64,000 bases of DNA. Source: Rhynchopus sp. YZ270_cl-10 (Eukaryota > Euglenozoa > Diplonemea > Diplonemida > Diplonemidae). The DNA lies in contig CAXIVB010000024.1 in assembly GCA_964035575.1 (NCBI GenBank), positions 1 to 64,000 on the forward strand, given 5' to 3'. The notes below the pieces were generated by a model. The model was not told the origin of the DNA, did not search any database, and saw only the letters and a list, made by a program, of their open reading frames with translations. A program made the translations under genes and the position numbers. This document shows, one piece after another, positions 46,721 through 56,499 of the stretch (the stretch's first letter is position 1; each line of letters starts with the position of its first letter).

Positions 46721-46818
46721 ATTCATTTTTTGTTCACAAATTTTCGTGCATTTTCGTCGTTTCTGTGCTCATTTTAGACCATTTTGATGCGCGAAAATAA
46801 ATCAGAGTGAAGATTGTA

Positions 46819-46890
46819 TCCTCGGTAGTATAGAGGTCAGTATTTCCGCCTGTCACGCGGAAGACCCGGGTTCAATTCCCGGCCGGGGAA
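46819..46890 (+). tRNA. tRNA-Asp(GTC) second gene, unit 2
   Basis: Copy of 20823-20894. Confidence 0.96.
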
Positions 46891-46952
46891 TTCTTTTTTG
46901 TACAGGGCTCCCACTCATTGTTTCGTTTCTTTTCTGATGAAAATCAAATCAG

Positions 46953-47025
46953 GCCCCGTTGGCGCAATGGATAGCGCGTTGGACTTCGAATCCAAAGGTT
47001 GCGGGTTCGAGTCCCGCACGGGGTT
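46953..47025 (+). tRNA. tRNA-Arg(TCG), unit 2
   Basis: Copy of 20957-21029. Confidence 0.95.
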
Positions 47026-47295
47026 AACTTTTTGAACATTGTTTTTTTGAACTTTTTTGAAAACACAAAAAAGTGAGGTTGGTGTCAAGTGAAATCACAG
47101 TGGAACAACAGATACAAATTTGGGTCCAGTGGGAAGGGGTCTCCCAGGAATTTTGGATTTTTTGGCAGTCAACCCATCCAGAAGAACCTTAAAAAATCTT
47201 GGGAAAAACTTGAAAACTGGAAATTCTTTGAAAAGCTGACATTTCAGAATTTTTTTCTGAACATGAAAATTTTGCTTCCTCCTAAAAAAAAGAAC

Positions 47296-47367
47296 TGCAC
47301 TTACCGGGAGTCGAACCCGGGCCGCTCGCTTGGAAGGCGAGAATACTAACCGTTATACCATAAGTGC
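47296..47367 (-). tRNA. tRNA-Gly(TCC), unit 2
   Basis: Copy of 21300-21371. Confidence 0.95.
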
Positions 47368-47456
47368 TGTTACTTTCATGCAAAGTGTTTTCTTTGTGGG
47401 GGGCAATTTCAAAATAAAAAAAATTTGAAATTGTTCAAATTGCCCAAAAAAAGAAG

Positions 47457-47528
47457 CAACCGTGGCAGGACTCGAACCTGCAACCGCCTGATCCGTGGTC
47501 AGGCGCTCTTCCATTGAGCCACACGGTC
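47457..47528 (-). tRNA. tRNA-Arg(ACG), C33, unit 2
   Basis: Copy of 21461-21532. Confidence 0.93.
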
Positions 47529-47615
47529 CATGTCTTTAGGCAATAGTATTTTTTATGTGGCCTGCATATTTTTGGAGTTGGAAAAAATGAAAATGGTTGA
47601 TTGCACAGCTAAAAA

Positions 47616-47687
47616 AGCGGTTACCGAGAATTGAACTCGGGTCTCCCGTGCCACAAACGGGTGTTCTAACCACTAAACCATAACCGC
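47616..47687 (-). tRNA. tRNA-His(GTG), unit 2
   Basis: Copy of 21620-21691. Confidence 0.94.
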
Positions 47688-47803
47688 TTGAATATTCCCA
47701 CTTATTGGGATCTCAGAAAGGGTTTTATTTCCTGGGATATTGTGAAATATTTTTCAAACATGCAACGAGCGGCAACTCGAGCACAATTTCGACTAATATC
47801 GTA

Positions 47804-47874
47804 GCGTAATTGGTCTAGTGGTAGAATGGCCCCCCGCCACGGGGTCGGCCCGGGTTCGATTCCCGGATTACGCA
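47804..47874 (+). tRNA. tRNA-Gly(GCC), C33, unit 2
   Basis: Copy of 21808-21878. The spacer to 48740 copies 21879-22744. Confidence 0.92.
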
Positions 47875-48871
47875 CTCTCTTTTTGCGTTTGGCAAAAGCA
47901 AAACAATATGTTTCGGACAGTTTCAGGTCGGTCACAAACTCGTTCAAAACGAAAAAGTGGAAATGATATGTACTCTTTCTTGCGTAAGGATTATTAGTAG
48001 AGAAAAAAATTTCTTGTCTGATGATACGGGTTTTTGCTCGACATAGTTTGCGAGTAAGTCAGTTCGGTCACAACTTCCATCACAATTGCAAAAAAAATTG
48101 GGACTACAACATGTTCATAAACCCAACCTGACTTACATGTTTATTTCTTCACAAAATTCCCAGTAAATAAACATGCACATCAGTATGGCCGGTGCGCTGG
48201 TCAGAGACATCACGTTTGCGGGCCAACCCCTCTGTGCGCCCGATTAGGAACCCCCCTGTGCGCCCGATTAGCTTACCCCCCTGTGCGCCCGATTAGGGAC
48301 CCCCCTGTGCGCCCGGTTAGCTTTACCCCCCTGTGCGCCCGATTAGGAATATCCCCCTGTGCGCCCGATTAGGAACCACTCTGTGCACCTACCTAGTCAC
48401 TGTGACCAGGTGCCCCTACTAATATGCCTTACCAATATGGCCTGGGCTGTGGTATGTCGGGTGTACTACATGCTGGGACCTAAAGAGGAACCACATGCTG
48501 GAACACGGCTTTAAGCCCCCACCCATTTCAGCTGTGGTTCCTACTGTGCCCAGTCACTGTGACCAGGTGCCTGGTCAGATCTGACCAGGTACCCTTACTA
48601 ATATGCCTGACCAATATGGCCAGGGGTGGTATGTCGGGTGCACAAGGGAGTTTCACGATGGGTTATCTTATGCACAGGTACAGTGGATGTAGAAAACCCA
48701 CAAACCCATTGTGTGTGGGTTTTCTGGCATAGGACTGTATGGAAAGTGCACGGGTCCACCACAGTACAACCAGTCATGCACCAAGGGACACTGGCTGTTT
48801 TATCACTTTTTGAACTTTTTTAGACACTGCCAAACCTTCTCCATAATCTGAGATCTTGGGAAACAAGATAA

Positions 48872-48943
48872 GCTCGCGTGGCGCAATGGAAGCGCGTCGG
48901 TTCCCGACGCCGGAGGTTGCGGGTTCGATCCCCGCCGCGAGTA
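48872..48943 (+). tRNA. tRNA-Arg(CCG), unit 3
   Basis: Copy of 132-203. Confidence 0.8.
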
Positions 48944-49080
48944 CTTTTTATTCATTCCAAAATATTTTTAGATTTCCTTCTTCTCAGAGATTTCTTGTCA
49001 CAAAACTTTGCCAAATTGAAAATTCAGAAATGCGAAAATATCAAAAAACAGCTCCGAAATTTGAAAGCAATCAAAAAGGA

Positions 49081-49152
49081 TTCCCCCTCCGGGGTTTGAA
49101 CCCGGGTCGCCTGGGTGAAAGCCAGGTATACTAACCACTGTACTAAAGGGGA
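49081..49152 (-). tRNA. tRNA-Glu(TTC), unit 3
   Basis: Copy of 341-412. Confidence 0.95.
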
Positions 49153-49250
49153 GGTGATACTTAGGCACAATCCAAAAAGGGTACTTTTGTGCAAGCTACA
49201 CGGAGTTTCAAACGAAAAAAAAAATTAAAAATGAAAATCCAAAAAGACAA

Positions 49251-49322
49251 GGGCTCGGCGGGGAATTGAACCCCGGACCTCTCGCACCCTAAGCGAGAAT
49301 CATGCCACTAGACCACCGAGCC
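49251..49322 (-). tRNA. tRNA-Pro(AGG), unit 3
   Basis: Copy of 511-582. Confidence 0.95.
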
Positions 49323-49436
49323 ACGAATTCTCTCGCATTCTCTTCGTAACGCGGCCATATGTTTCCATCATTCCTTGTGTGTGTTTTCGTTTTGAATAAG
49401 GTCCCCATGTAAATGCTGTCTTCGCTAACAATCAGA

Positions 49437-49509
49437 TCCTCCTTGGCGCAGTCGGTAGCGCGTCAGGCTGTTAACCTGCAGGTCGTTGGTTCGAACCCAA
49501 CAGGAGGAG
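49437..49509 (+). tRNA. tRNA-Asn(GTT), unit 3
   Basis: Copy of 697-769. Confidence 0.96.
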
Positions 49510-49765
49510 ATTTTTCATTTTTTTGAGTTTTTGACTCTATTTTTTAATTTTGAGCTAAAAATCCACATTGTGTGTCATCTTGATGTTGGAACTATTTTTC
49601 AGGATTTCCAAGGTTGTCCCACCAAAAAAACCAAACATCTTTGGATGCTGACATAACTTGAAGATTCTTGACCTGAAGATAAAACAGATTTTGTCAGGTT
49701 TTTTTTTTGAGTTTGAAAAAGTTCAGAACAGAATGAAAAAAGGGATCGATGCAGTGTATAAAAAA

Positions 49766-49847
49766 CGCGAACGGCAAGGTTCGAACTTGCGCATGCAGAG
49801 CACACTCGCTTAGCAGGCGAGCCCCGTAACCACTTGGGTACGTCCGC
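49766..49847 (-). tRNA. tRNA-Ser(GCT), unit 3
   Basis: Copy of 1026-1107. Confidence 0.94.
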
Positions 49848-50066
49848 TTAATTACCTGTCAGTACTTAGGACGAAGCTTGTACTTTGTTTAACGACACGT
49901 TAGTGATCACTTGCGTGGTCACCAAAAATCATCGCAATTGTGACCACCAAAAAAAATTTTTGGGCACGATTTCGCACGATGGCGGGCTCATTGCACGACG
50001 GCCGACACACCATGTTTTCTCACAAATAAAAAAAATCCAGAAAAATTCAGGTATCAATACAAAAAG

Positions 50067-50139
50067 CACCTCCCGCGGGGCTCGAACCCGCGACCACAAG
50101 GTTAAGGGCCTTGCGCTCTACCGACTGAGCTAGGGAGGC
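50067..50139 (-). tRNA. tRNA-Lys(CTT), C33, unit 3
   Basis: Copy of 1327-1399. Confidence 0.94.
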
Positions 50140-50241
50140 TCATATTAACTTAAATCAAAGAATCAACATGGGGTACTTGTGTGTACCTGCAGCCACCAAA
50201 TTTTCCATCGTTGTTGCGTGAACAAAAGGATCCGGATTATC

Positions 50242-50313
50242 TCTCCTATGGTGTAGTGGTTAGCACCCTGGACTTTGAATCCAGTAGCCGCGGTTCAAAC
50301 CCGCGTGGGAGAA
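50242..50313 (+). tRNA. tRNA-Gln(TTG), unit 3
   Basis: Copy of 1502-1573. Confidence 0.95.
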
Positions 50314-50428
50314 CTTTTCTTTTTCCAAGTGTTTTCAATATTTTTTGGAGCTTTGTCACACACATCTTCAATCTTTGCATTTGATGGCAAAAACATAAAT
50401 CACAGAAATCAAACGAAAAGGTAAAGAA

Positions 50429-50510
50429 CGCTGACGGCAGGGTTCGAACCTGCGCGGGCAGAGCCCAGTGGATTTCAAGTCCACCTCCGTAACCACTTGG
50501 ATACGTCAGC
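50429..50510 (-). tRNA. tRNA-Ser(TGA), unit 3
   Basis: Copy of 1689-1770. Confidence 0.95.
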
Positions 50511-50587
50511 ATAGTTGAGGAAGTACAACGCCCCAGATCCTGAAAATGGGCACAAAAAAGAGAATCCAATCGATCCAAAAAAGTAGG

Positions 50588-50659
50588 CACCCGCCGTGGG
50601 GATCGAACCCACGACCATTGGATTAAAAGTCCAACGCTCTACCGCTGAGCTAGGCGGGC
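50588..50659 (-). tRNA. tRNA-Lys(TTT), unit 3
   Basis: Copy of 1848-1919. Confidence 0.95.
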
Positions 50660-50774
50660 ATTCGTTTTAAAGGAAAGAGTCAATTTCAAGGCTTGTTCAG
50701 TTCTTGAAAAAAAACTGACAAAAAAGACGAACAGAACGTGCCCCAAGTACCTCTCCTTGAGGGACATTTATCAG

Positions 50775-50846
50775 GGGCGTTTAGCTCAGTGGTAGAGCGC
50801 CCGTTCTGCATACGGGAGGCCGAGGGTTCGAACCCCTCAATGTCCA
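50775..50846 (+). tRNA. tRNA-Ala(TGC), C33, unit 3
   Basis: Copy of 2035-2106. Confidence 0.94.
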
Positions 50847-50929
50847 TTTTTTTGCCATATTTTGTTGATTATTTTTTGGTTGGGCCAGTCAAACACACAA
50901 AAATATGAACTGACATCATTGTGCAGTGC

Positions 50930-51550
50930 CTGCGATGAGGATGTGTGTGATGGTCCAATTGGCGAGTCTGACCTCATAATGCGTTCAGGAACATCCAAAT
51001 GACCCATTTTCCCAACGTTTTCACATTTTTGAGCATTTTGCTATTACGCAATAGTGGTACAATAGGCATTTTACTGGGTCATTTTAACCAACTCTATCAG
51101 GACACTTCTGATGCTCCAATTGGCGATTCTGACCTCATAATGGCTTCATGAGCAGCCGAATAACCCGTTTTCCCAATATTTTCACATTTTTGAACGTTTT
51201 GCCATTCGTGGAATGGTGGCACAAAAGTCATTTTAGTGGGTCATTTTCGCCAACTCGATCAGGGCACTTCTGGTGCTCCAATTTGCGGTTCTGACCTCAT
51301 AATGGATTCAAGAGCACCCAAATAACCCATTTTCCCAACGTTTTCACATTTTAGACTATTTTTGCTATTGCGGAATGGCAGTACAATAGGCAGTTTACTG
51401 GGTCATTTTCGCCAACTCGATCAGGATACTTCTGATGCTCTAATCACATCGTTTAACCTCATAATGCATTCAGGAGCACCCAAATAACCCATTTTCCCAA
51501 TGTTTTCGCATTTTTGACCACTTTGCTGTTGCAGAGTATCAGTAAGATGA
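50930..51550. repeat. 161-bp satellite array, unit 3
   Basis: Copy of the array at 2190-2810. Confidence 0.85.
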
Positions 51551-51631
51551 GGTCATGCAAATACAGTTTTGTGCACAATAGAAAAAAATAGTGTGTACCC
51601 CAGCTTGGCGATTCCTTTCGTCATTATTGTC

Positions 51632-51704
51632 GGTCGTGTAGCTCAGTCGGTAGAGCATTGGTCTAATAAGCCAACGGTCCCAGGTTCGAGCCCTGTCACG
51701 ACCA
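51632..51704 (+). tRNA. tRNA-Ile(AAT), unit 3
   Basis: Copy of 2892-2964. Confidence 0.95.
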
Positions 51705-51784
51705 ATACTTTTTCTACTACTTTGACTTTGACCTGTTGTCAAAAAATGTTGGCCGTGTAAAAAATATGCATACCCTAAAACAAG

Positions 51785-51791
51785 GCCTCTT

Positions 51792-51840
<49 letters not shown>

Positions 51841-51857
51841 AATCCCAGGTGGAGGCA
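51785..51857 (+). tRNA. tRNA-Phe(GAA), unit 3
   Basis: Copy of 3045-3117. The spacer to 52502 copies 3118-3762. Confidence 0.94.
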
Positions 51858-52502
51858 CTTCTCTTTTTTCCCCTCAACTCTAATAACAATTTTCAAGGTG
51901 CGCTGTGCTACTACATTGGAAAAGTGCGCTGTGCTACTACATCCCAATTTTTTGGACGAAAATTTTTTGGTATGTCGGGCGCACAGCTCAGACCCCGATA
52001 TGGGCGCACAGAACACCCCCCCATTGTGGGCGCACAGAACAGGCCCTCCGTTGTGGGCGCACAGCTCACTGTGTGCTGTGCAAGTTTCAGCATATGGCTT
52101 CTGGCAACAAAAACTTAAAAAAAAATTTTGGCCGAAAATTATTTTTTGGCCTGCAATCAAGTTGAGCTGAGATGCTATGTAACATGTAAGTCAGTCTGTT
52201 TCATGTTTCCGCTGATCAAAGTTCGTTCGAGATGGAAAGGACTGAAAAGGAAGCACATGTGGAAAAGGAAGCACATGTGGAAATGTTAAGGAATCCCCAC
52301 CCATTTCCGCATGTGCTTCCGGCAACAAAAACTGATTGCTCCGGGATTTGATTTTGGTACCATTTTTCACCAAATCCAAAAAAATTGGCAGAGTAGCACA
52401 GCCGCAAACGTTAGCATTATGACACGTGTTTGCGGATGTGCTCTCACCCCCAAAAAAAATGGGCAATACAAGGCCAAAAAACAAACGCACAAAAAGAAGT
52501 GT

Positions 52503-52574
52503 ACACCTATCCGGGTTTGAACCGGAGACCTCCTCGGTGTTAACGAGGCGTCATAACCAACTAGACCATAGGTG
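52503..52574 (-). tRNA. tRNA-Val(AAC), unit 3
   Basis: Copy of 3763-3834. Confidence 0.95.
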
Positions 52575-52696
52575 CTGACATTTATATGGTTCGTAGAAAC
52601 GAGATGGTGTGTGCATTCACCACCCAAAACCCAAAACTGTGTCAAAATAAAAAAAATTTTGGACAGAAGAAAATGGGAATATGGGTACAAAACGAA

Positions 52697-52768
52697 GGCT
52701 TAGTGGTCTAGTGGCATGATTCTCGCTTTGGGTGCGAGAGGTCCAGGGTTCGATTCCCTGCTGAGCCC
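52697..52768 (+). tRNA. tRNA-Pro(TGG), unit 3
   Basis: Copy of 3957-4028. Confidence 0.95.
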
Positions 52769-52875
52769 CTCTTTTTTTCAAGTTTTTGTGTCACAGATTT
52801 TTTGTCAGAAAAACAAATTGTGAAAAAAACTGATCCCTTGAAAAATTGATTCTGGACAATAGAAGGAAAAAAGTG

Positions 52876-52957
52876 TGACAGGAGTGGGGTTTGAACCCAC
52901 GCCTCCGAAGAGAAAGGAACTTGAGTCCTCCGCCTTAGACCTCTCGGCCATCCTGCC
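52876..52957 (-). tRNA. tRNA-Leu(CAA), unit 3
   Basis: Copy of 4136-4217. Confidence 0.94.
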
Positions 52958-53059
52958 TTGCCAACAGATTTATATTAGAAATGAAATGAGAATGATGAGA
53001 AAGGACAACCAAAACAGAGCAAAAGGAAAAACAGAAAAAAACACAACACATAAAAAGAA

Positions 53060-53131
53060 TTCCCCGGCCGGGAATTGAACCCGGGTCTTCCGCGTGACAG
53101 GCGGAAATACTGACCTCTATACTACCGAGGA
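53060..53131 (-). tRNA. tRNA-Asp(GTC), unit 3
   Basis: Copy of 4320-4391. Confidence 0.96.
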
Positions 53132-53219
53132 TACAATGAAGCCTGTTTTTAAAAAGAATGCGTCCAGAGAAAGTCTTCAATCACACCGAATCTGAAAAAT
53201 AAAAAACAAAGAAAAGAAT

Positions 53220-53292
53220 TACCCCATGTGGGACTCGAACCCACAACCTTTGGATTAGAAGTCCAACGCGCTATCCATTGCGCCAATGGGGC
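53220..53292 (-). tRNA. tRNA-Arg(TCT), unit 3
   Basis: Copy of 4480-4552. Confidence 0.95.
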
Positions 53293-53383
53293 TTGTTTCA
53301 TATTCTTTTCTTGTTTTAAGGAAGTGTCCCTTCACAGTCAACACCACCTGTAAAAATTGTGAAGGAAATTCAAAAATGAAAAG

Positions 53384-53456
53384 TACAACTAGCTGGGATT
53401 GAACCAGCGATCTTCCGCGTGTAAGGCGGACGTCCTAACCACTAGACGATAGCTGC
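53384..53456 (-). tRNA. tRNA-Val(TAC), unit 3
   Basis: Copy of 4644-4716. Confidence 0.95.
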
Positions 53457-53557
53457 CCAAACTTAGTGAGATGTTGGCAAGGGTCTGACCAACTTTTTTT
53501 TGGTGTGCAAAAATTTTTTTTCAAGTCAAAAAAATGGGTTCACTGAAAAAGGTTTTC

Positions 53558-53630
53558 TAGCAGAGATAGGTTTCGATCCTATGACCTGTGGGTTATGAGC
53601 CCACCGCGCTGACCACTGCGCCACTCTGCT
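53558..53630 (-). tRNA. Initiator tRNA-Met(CAT), unit 3
   Basis: Copy of 4818-4890. Confidence 0.93.
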
Positions 53631-53680
53631 TCTAATTACTTCCAACGATGTTTTCTACATGCCCAGCTTAAAAAAGGCTA

Positions 53681-53751
53681 TGCGACCGCCGGGAATCGAA
53701 CCCGGGTCGAACCCTTGGGAGGGGTCCATCATGCCACTAGACCACGGTCGC
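53681..53751 (-). tRNA. tRNA-Gly(CCC), intact only in unit 3
   Basis: Acceptor GCGACCG/CGGTCGC and anticodon arm GACCC-CTCCCAA-GGGTT give CCC with T33. This is the complete form of the gene truncated at 4993 and 27737, so unit 3 represents the ancestral arrangement here. Confidence 0.94.
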
Positions 53752-53777
53752 CTTATCAAGGGATAAAAGGGCTCGAC

Positions 53778-53850
53778 GCTCTCGTGGCCTAGTGGTTAAG
53801 GCACAGGTCTTATGAGCCTGGGATCGCGGGTTCAAACCCCGCCGGGAGCA
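53778..53850 (+). tRNA. tRNA-Ile(TAT)
   Basis: Acceptor GCTCTCG/CGGGAGC and anticodon arm CAGGT-CTTATGA-GCCTG give TAT, reading ATA. Absent from units 1 and 2. Confidence 0.93.
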
Positions 53851-53932
53851 AAGCCTTTTTTTTGTTCTGTGAAACACTGTTCATTCCTCCTGTTCTTTCG
53901 ATGACTCCTCCAGAAGTTGCAAAGGAACAGTA

Positions 53933-54014
53933 GCGGACGTATCCAAGTGGTTACGGAGGTGCACTCGAAATGCATTGGGCTCTGCCCGCGCAGGTTCAAA
54001 TCCTGCCGTCCGCG
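53933..54014 (+). tRNA. tRNA-Ser(CGA)
   Basis: A class II tRNA. Acceptor GCGGACG/CGTCCGC and anticodon arm GTGCA-CTCGAAA-TGCAT give CGA. Absent from units 1 and 2. Confidence 0.94.
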
Positions 54015-54109
54015 TTATTGTCTTTTTGCTGTGTAGGGGGAACCCTGTACATTCCATACATCTCAAATAGCCCAAATAAATTTTCACTGGGAGTAAGTGA
54101 TTAGGGCTG

Positions 54110-54712
54110 ATTAGGGATGTGTGATGCTCCAATTTGCGGTTACGACTTCATAATGGATTCAGGAGCATCCAAACATCCCATTTTCCCGTTAGTTTCCCAT
54201 TTTTGACGATCTGGCTATTGCAGAATAGAGGTGAAAATGACATTTTGCTGGGTCATTTTCGCGAACTCGATTAGGGCACTTCTGATGCTCTAATTTGCGG
54301 TTACAACCTCATAATGAATTCAGGAGCATCCGAATGACCCATTATCCCAACGTTTTCACATTTTGGACGATCTTGCTATTGCGGAGTATCCGGTGGAAAA
54401 TCGGAAAATTCCATGTGTACCGTGTTTCACTGGGAGTAAGTGATTAGGACATGTGTGATGCTCCAATTTGCGGTTCCGACCTCATGATGGCTTCAGGAGC
54501 ATCCAAATAACCCGTTTTCCCAACGTTTTCGCATTTTTGACCAGTTGGGCTGTTGCGGAATAGCAGGTAAAAACGGTCATTTTGGCCACCTCAATTAGGG
54601 CACTTCTGATGCTCCAATCAAATCGTCCGACCTCATAATGGGTTCGGGAGCACCCAAATAACACATATTCCCAACGTTTTCGCGTTTTTGATCCTGTGTG
54701 AGCAATCCAGAA
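54110..54712. repeat. Satellite array between Ser(CGA) and 5S
   Basis: Four monomers marked by GATGCTCCAATTTGCGGTT or GATGCTCCAATCAAATCG, followed by GACCTCATAATGG and CCCAACGTTTTCGC. Same family as 2190-2810. Confidence 0.85.
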
Positions 54713-54744
54713 CAACTTTCTGCTTCAGTAAAAAAAAGTAAAAA

Positions 54745-54863
54745 GGATTCAAGCACCCGGACTTCCCAGCTGGTCACCCACGCCAGTACTATCCAGGCCT
54801 GCTGGTGCTTAACTTCTCAAATCAGGCGGGATGAGGTGTATTCACCAGAGTATGGCCGAATCC
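54745..54863 (-). rRNA. 5S ribosomal RNA, unit 3
   Basis: A complete 119-nt 5S gene on the minus strand with closing helix GGATTC/GAATCC and GTGAATACACC as in copy 2. The T-run downstream appears as AAAAA at 54740-54744 on the plus strand. Confidence 0.96.
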
Positions 54864-54947
54864 AATACTGAGTCATGATGGACAACATGTGAACAGGTTG
54901 TTTGTGACCTAACAACGAACCAGAAATAGGACAGTGAACAAAAAACA

Positions 54948-55020
54948 AGGCACTAGAGGGGATCGAACCCTCGACCTCTCGCTTACTGGGCGAGCGCTCT
55001 AACCACTGAGCTATAGCGCC
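54948..55020 (-). tRNA. tRNA-Thr(AGT), C33
   Basis: Acceptor GGCGCTA/TAGTGCC and anticodon arm CTCGC-CCAGTAA-GCGAG give AGT with C at both 32 and 33. In trypanosomes, tRNA-Thr(AGU) is known to undergo C-to-U editing at position 32. Confidence 0.93.
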
Positions 55021-55141
55021 ATGCTTTCTCTCCATCTTCTTTTCTTTGAAGGGGGTCTTTTGAAATGTACAGAGCACGCATCAAAAATTTCCTTCATACC
55101 TCCGCGATGGTGAAAAAATTTTTAACGAAGGAGCCTAGTAA

Positions 55142-55223
55142 GGCGAGGTGGCCGAGTGGTCTAAGGCGCTACGTTCAGGTCGTAGTCTCTTCGGGGGCGT
55201 GAGTTCAAACCTCACCCTCGTCA
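55142..55223 (+). tRNA. tRNA-Leu(CAG)
   Basis: A class II tRNA. Acceptor GGCGAGG/CCTCGTC and anticodon arm CTACG-TTCAGGT-CGTAG. Absent from units 1 and 2. Confidence 0.95.
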
Positions 55224-55301
55224 CTTTTTCTTCGTTGTGTGATCACTTAAAAGCCTATTTCGGCCCAAAGCTTGTTGTTTTAAAGAAGCATCATAATTGT
55301 G

Positions 55302-55373
55302 GGGCTCTTAGCTCAGTGGAAGAGCGCCCGTTCCGCATACGGGAGGCCGAGAGTTCGAACCTCTCAGGGTCCA
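55302..55373 (+). tRNA. tRNA-Ala(CGC), C33
   Basis: Acceptor GGGCTCT/AGGGTCC with the G3-T70 alanine pair. Anticodon arm CCCGT-TCCGCAT-ACGGG gives CGC with C33, as in both other Ala genes. Confidence 0.93.
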
Positions 55374-55450
55374 CAGTTTTTTTTTCCCCTGTTTTGTTTC
55401 TCCTGTGTAAATTGGTTCTCAGAGCTTTCACACCTTGCTCCCTAAAATGT

Positions 55451-55522
55451 GGCTGTTTAGCTCAGTGGTAGAGCACATCATCCGTAATGATGGGGTCGTG
55501 GGTTCAATCCCCACAGCGGCCT
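55451..55522 (+). tRNA. tRNA-Thr(CGT), C33
   Basis: Acceptor GGCTGTT/AGCGGCC and anticodon arm CATCA-TCCGTAA-TGATG give CGT with C33. Confidence 0.93.
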
Positions 55523-55630
55523 AGGTTTTTTTCAGAGCTCCCCAAGAATTTCCAACCTAACTTGGGGTTTGTGGGTTTGCGGTCACTGGTGCACACATGG
55601 CCTGTGGACGGGCAGGGGCAAAAAAAATTG

Positions 55631-55959
55631 GGTGCTTGCGTTGTGTGCTGGATCGGGACCACCAGTAAACTGGCAGCCCCACATCCAGTTCTAATTTTTG
55701 AAGTGTGAAATAGAACGCAATCGGAAGATTAGTTTACACGAATGTAAGAATAATATCGTCATGGTAATATTCTGTACAGATTGTACGGGATTTACTATCA
55801 TATGAGAGTAGTCCGTCGCAGGCCACATCGGGCCCGCAACATGACCGGTCTTCACACAAAATTGTAAAAGAATTTTCCTTGGAAAAAATGTCTTTTTCAA
55901 GTTTTTGTTGTTGCTGAACGAGTTGTTTGGTTTCGAAGTAGCACACTAACTTAGCACCC
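55631..55959 (-). ncRNA. Unidentified RNA X, diverged copy
   Basis: Minus-strand homologue of 14156-14480. It shares GGGTGCTAAGTTAGTGTGCT at the 5' end, GTAAATCCCGTACA and TACAGAATATTACC in the middle, and the whole 3' hairpin region, while loops have changed. Paired changes keep the GGCC helix. T8 follows the end. The 34-bp element sits 24 bp upstream. Confidence 0.75.
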
Positions 55960-55982
55960 AAACATGCAGCAAACATCGGAAT

Positions 55983-56016
55983 ACAAGACAGGGTCGTCTT
56001 GTTGGAGGTGGGTCAG
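55983..56016 (-). promoter_or_regulatory. 34-bp upstream element of the diverged RNA X
   Basis: CTGACCCACCTCCAACAAG then ACGACCCTGTCTTGT on the minus strand, ending 24 bp before the RNA start. One base differs from the element at 14099. Its retention despite divergence of the RNA loops argues that this copy is expressed. Confidence 0.8.
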
Positions 56017-56069
56017 GGTCTGGACATCCTCAAATGTGCACACCTAATACAACAGAAGAAAAGGAAAAA

Positions 56070-56188
56070 GGATTCAAGCACCCGGACTTCCCAGCTGGTC
56101 ACCCACGCCAGTACTATCCAGGCCTGCTGGTGCTTAACTTCTCAAATCAGGCGGGATGAGGTGTATTCACCAGAGTATGGCCGAATCC
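56070..56188 (-). rRNA. 5S ribosomal RNA, unit 3 second copy
   Basis: A full 119-nt gene matching 54745-54863 on the same strand. The two 5S genes flank the Thr-Leu-Ala-Thr tRNA group and RNA X. Confidence 0.96.
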
Positions 56189-56240
56189 AATAATAGGTCT
56201 GGATAGAAAAGCTGGGAAGACTTATTACCAGTCCGTTTTT

Positions 56241-56300
56241 ACCTGAGAAGTTAGACACCTCCAAGCCTGGATAGTACTGGCGCGGGTGACCAACTGGATA
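56241..56300 (+). pseudogene. 5S rRNA fragment
   Basis: GAGAAGTTAGACACCTCCAAG and CCTGGATAGTACTGGCGCGG match the centre of 5S with changes. The 5' third and 3' end are missing. Confidence 0.8.
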
Positions 56301-56499
56301 AATACACCGAAAAATAGATCTAAATTGTCAGACCGGTTCTTAGCTGTGCGCATCCATAAAAAACTAAAAAAATACTTGCGTCAGAAAATCCTAGTGTGTT
56401 GTACCGTGGTCCGATATTCTTTCGGTCCCGGGTTCAACACCTGAGACAGATAATATATTTTGACTTTTTCAGATTTTTCTCATTTTTTTGTCTCCTCAC

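Larger units (their letters stand above)
22745..48740. repeat. Tandem mega-repeat, unit 2 (25,996 bp)
   Basis: It repeats unit 1 at an offset of 22,744 up to 41223, and at 25,996 from 44468 on. The difference of 3,252 bp equals the 3,244-bp insertion plus its 8-bp target duplication. I saw no other difference between the units. Confidence 0.95.
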
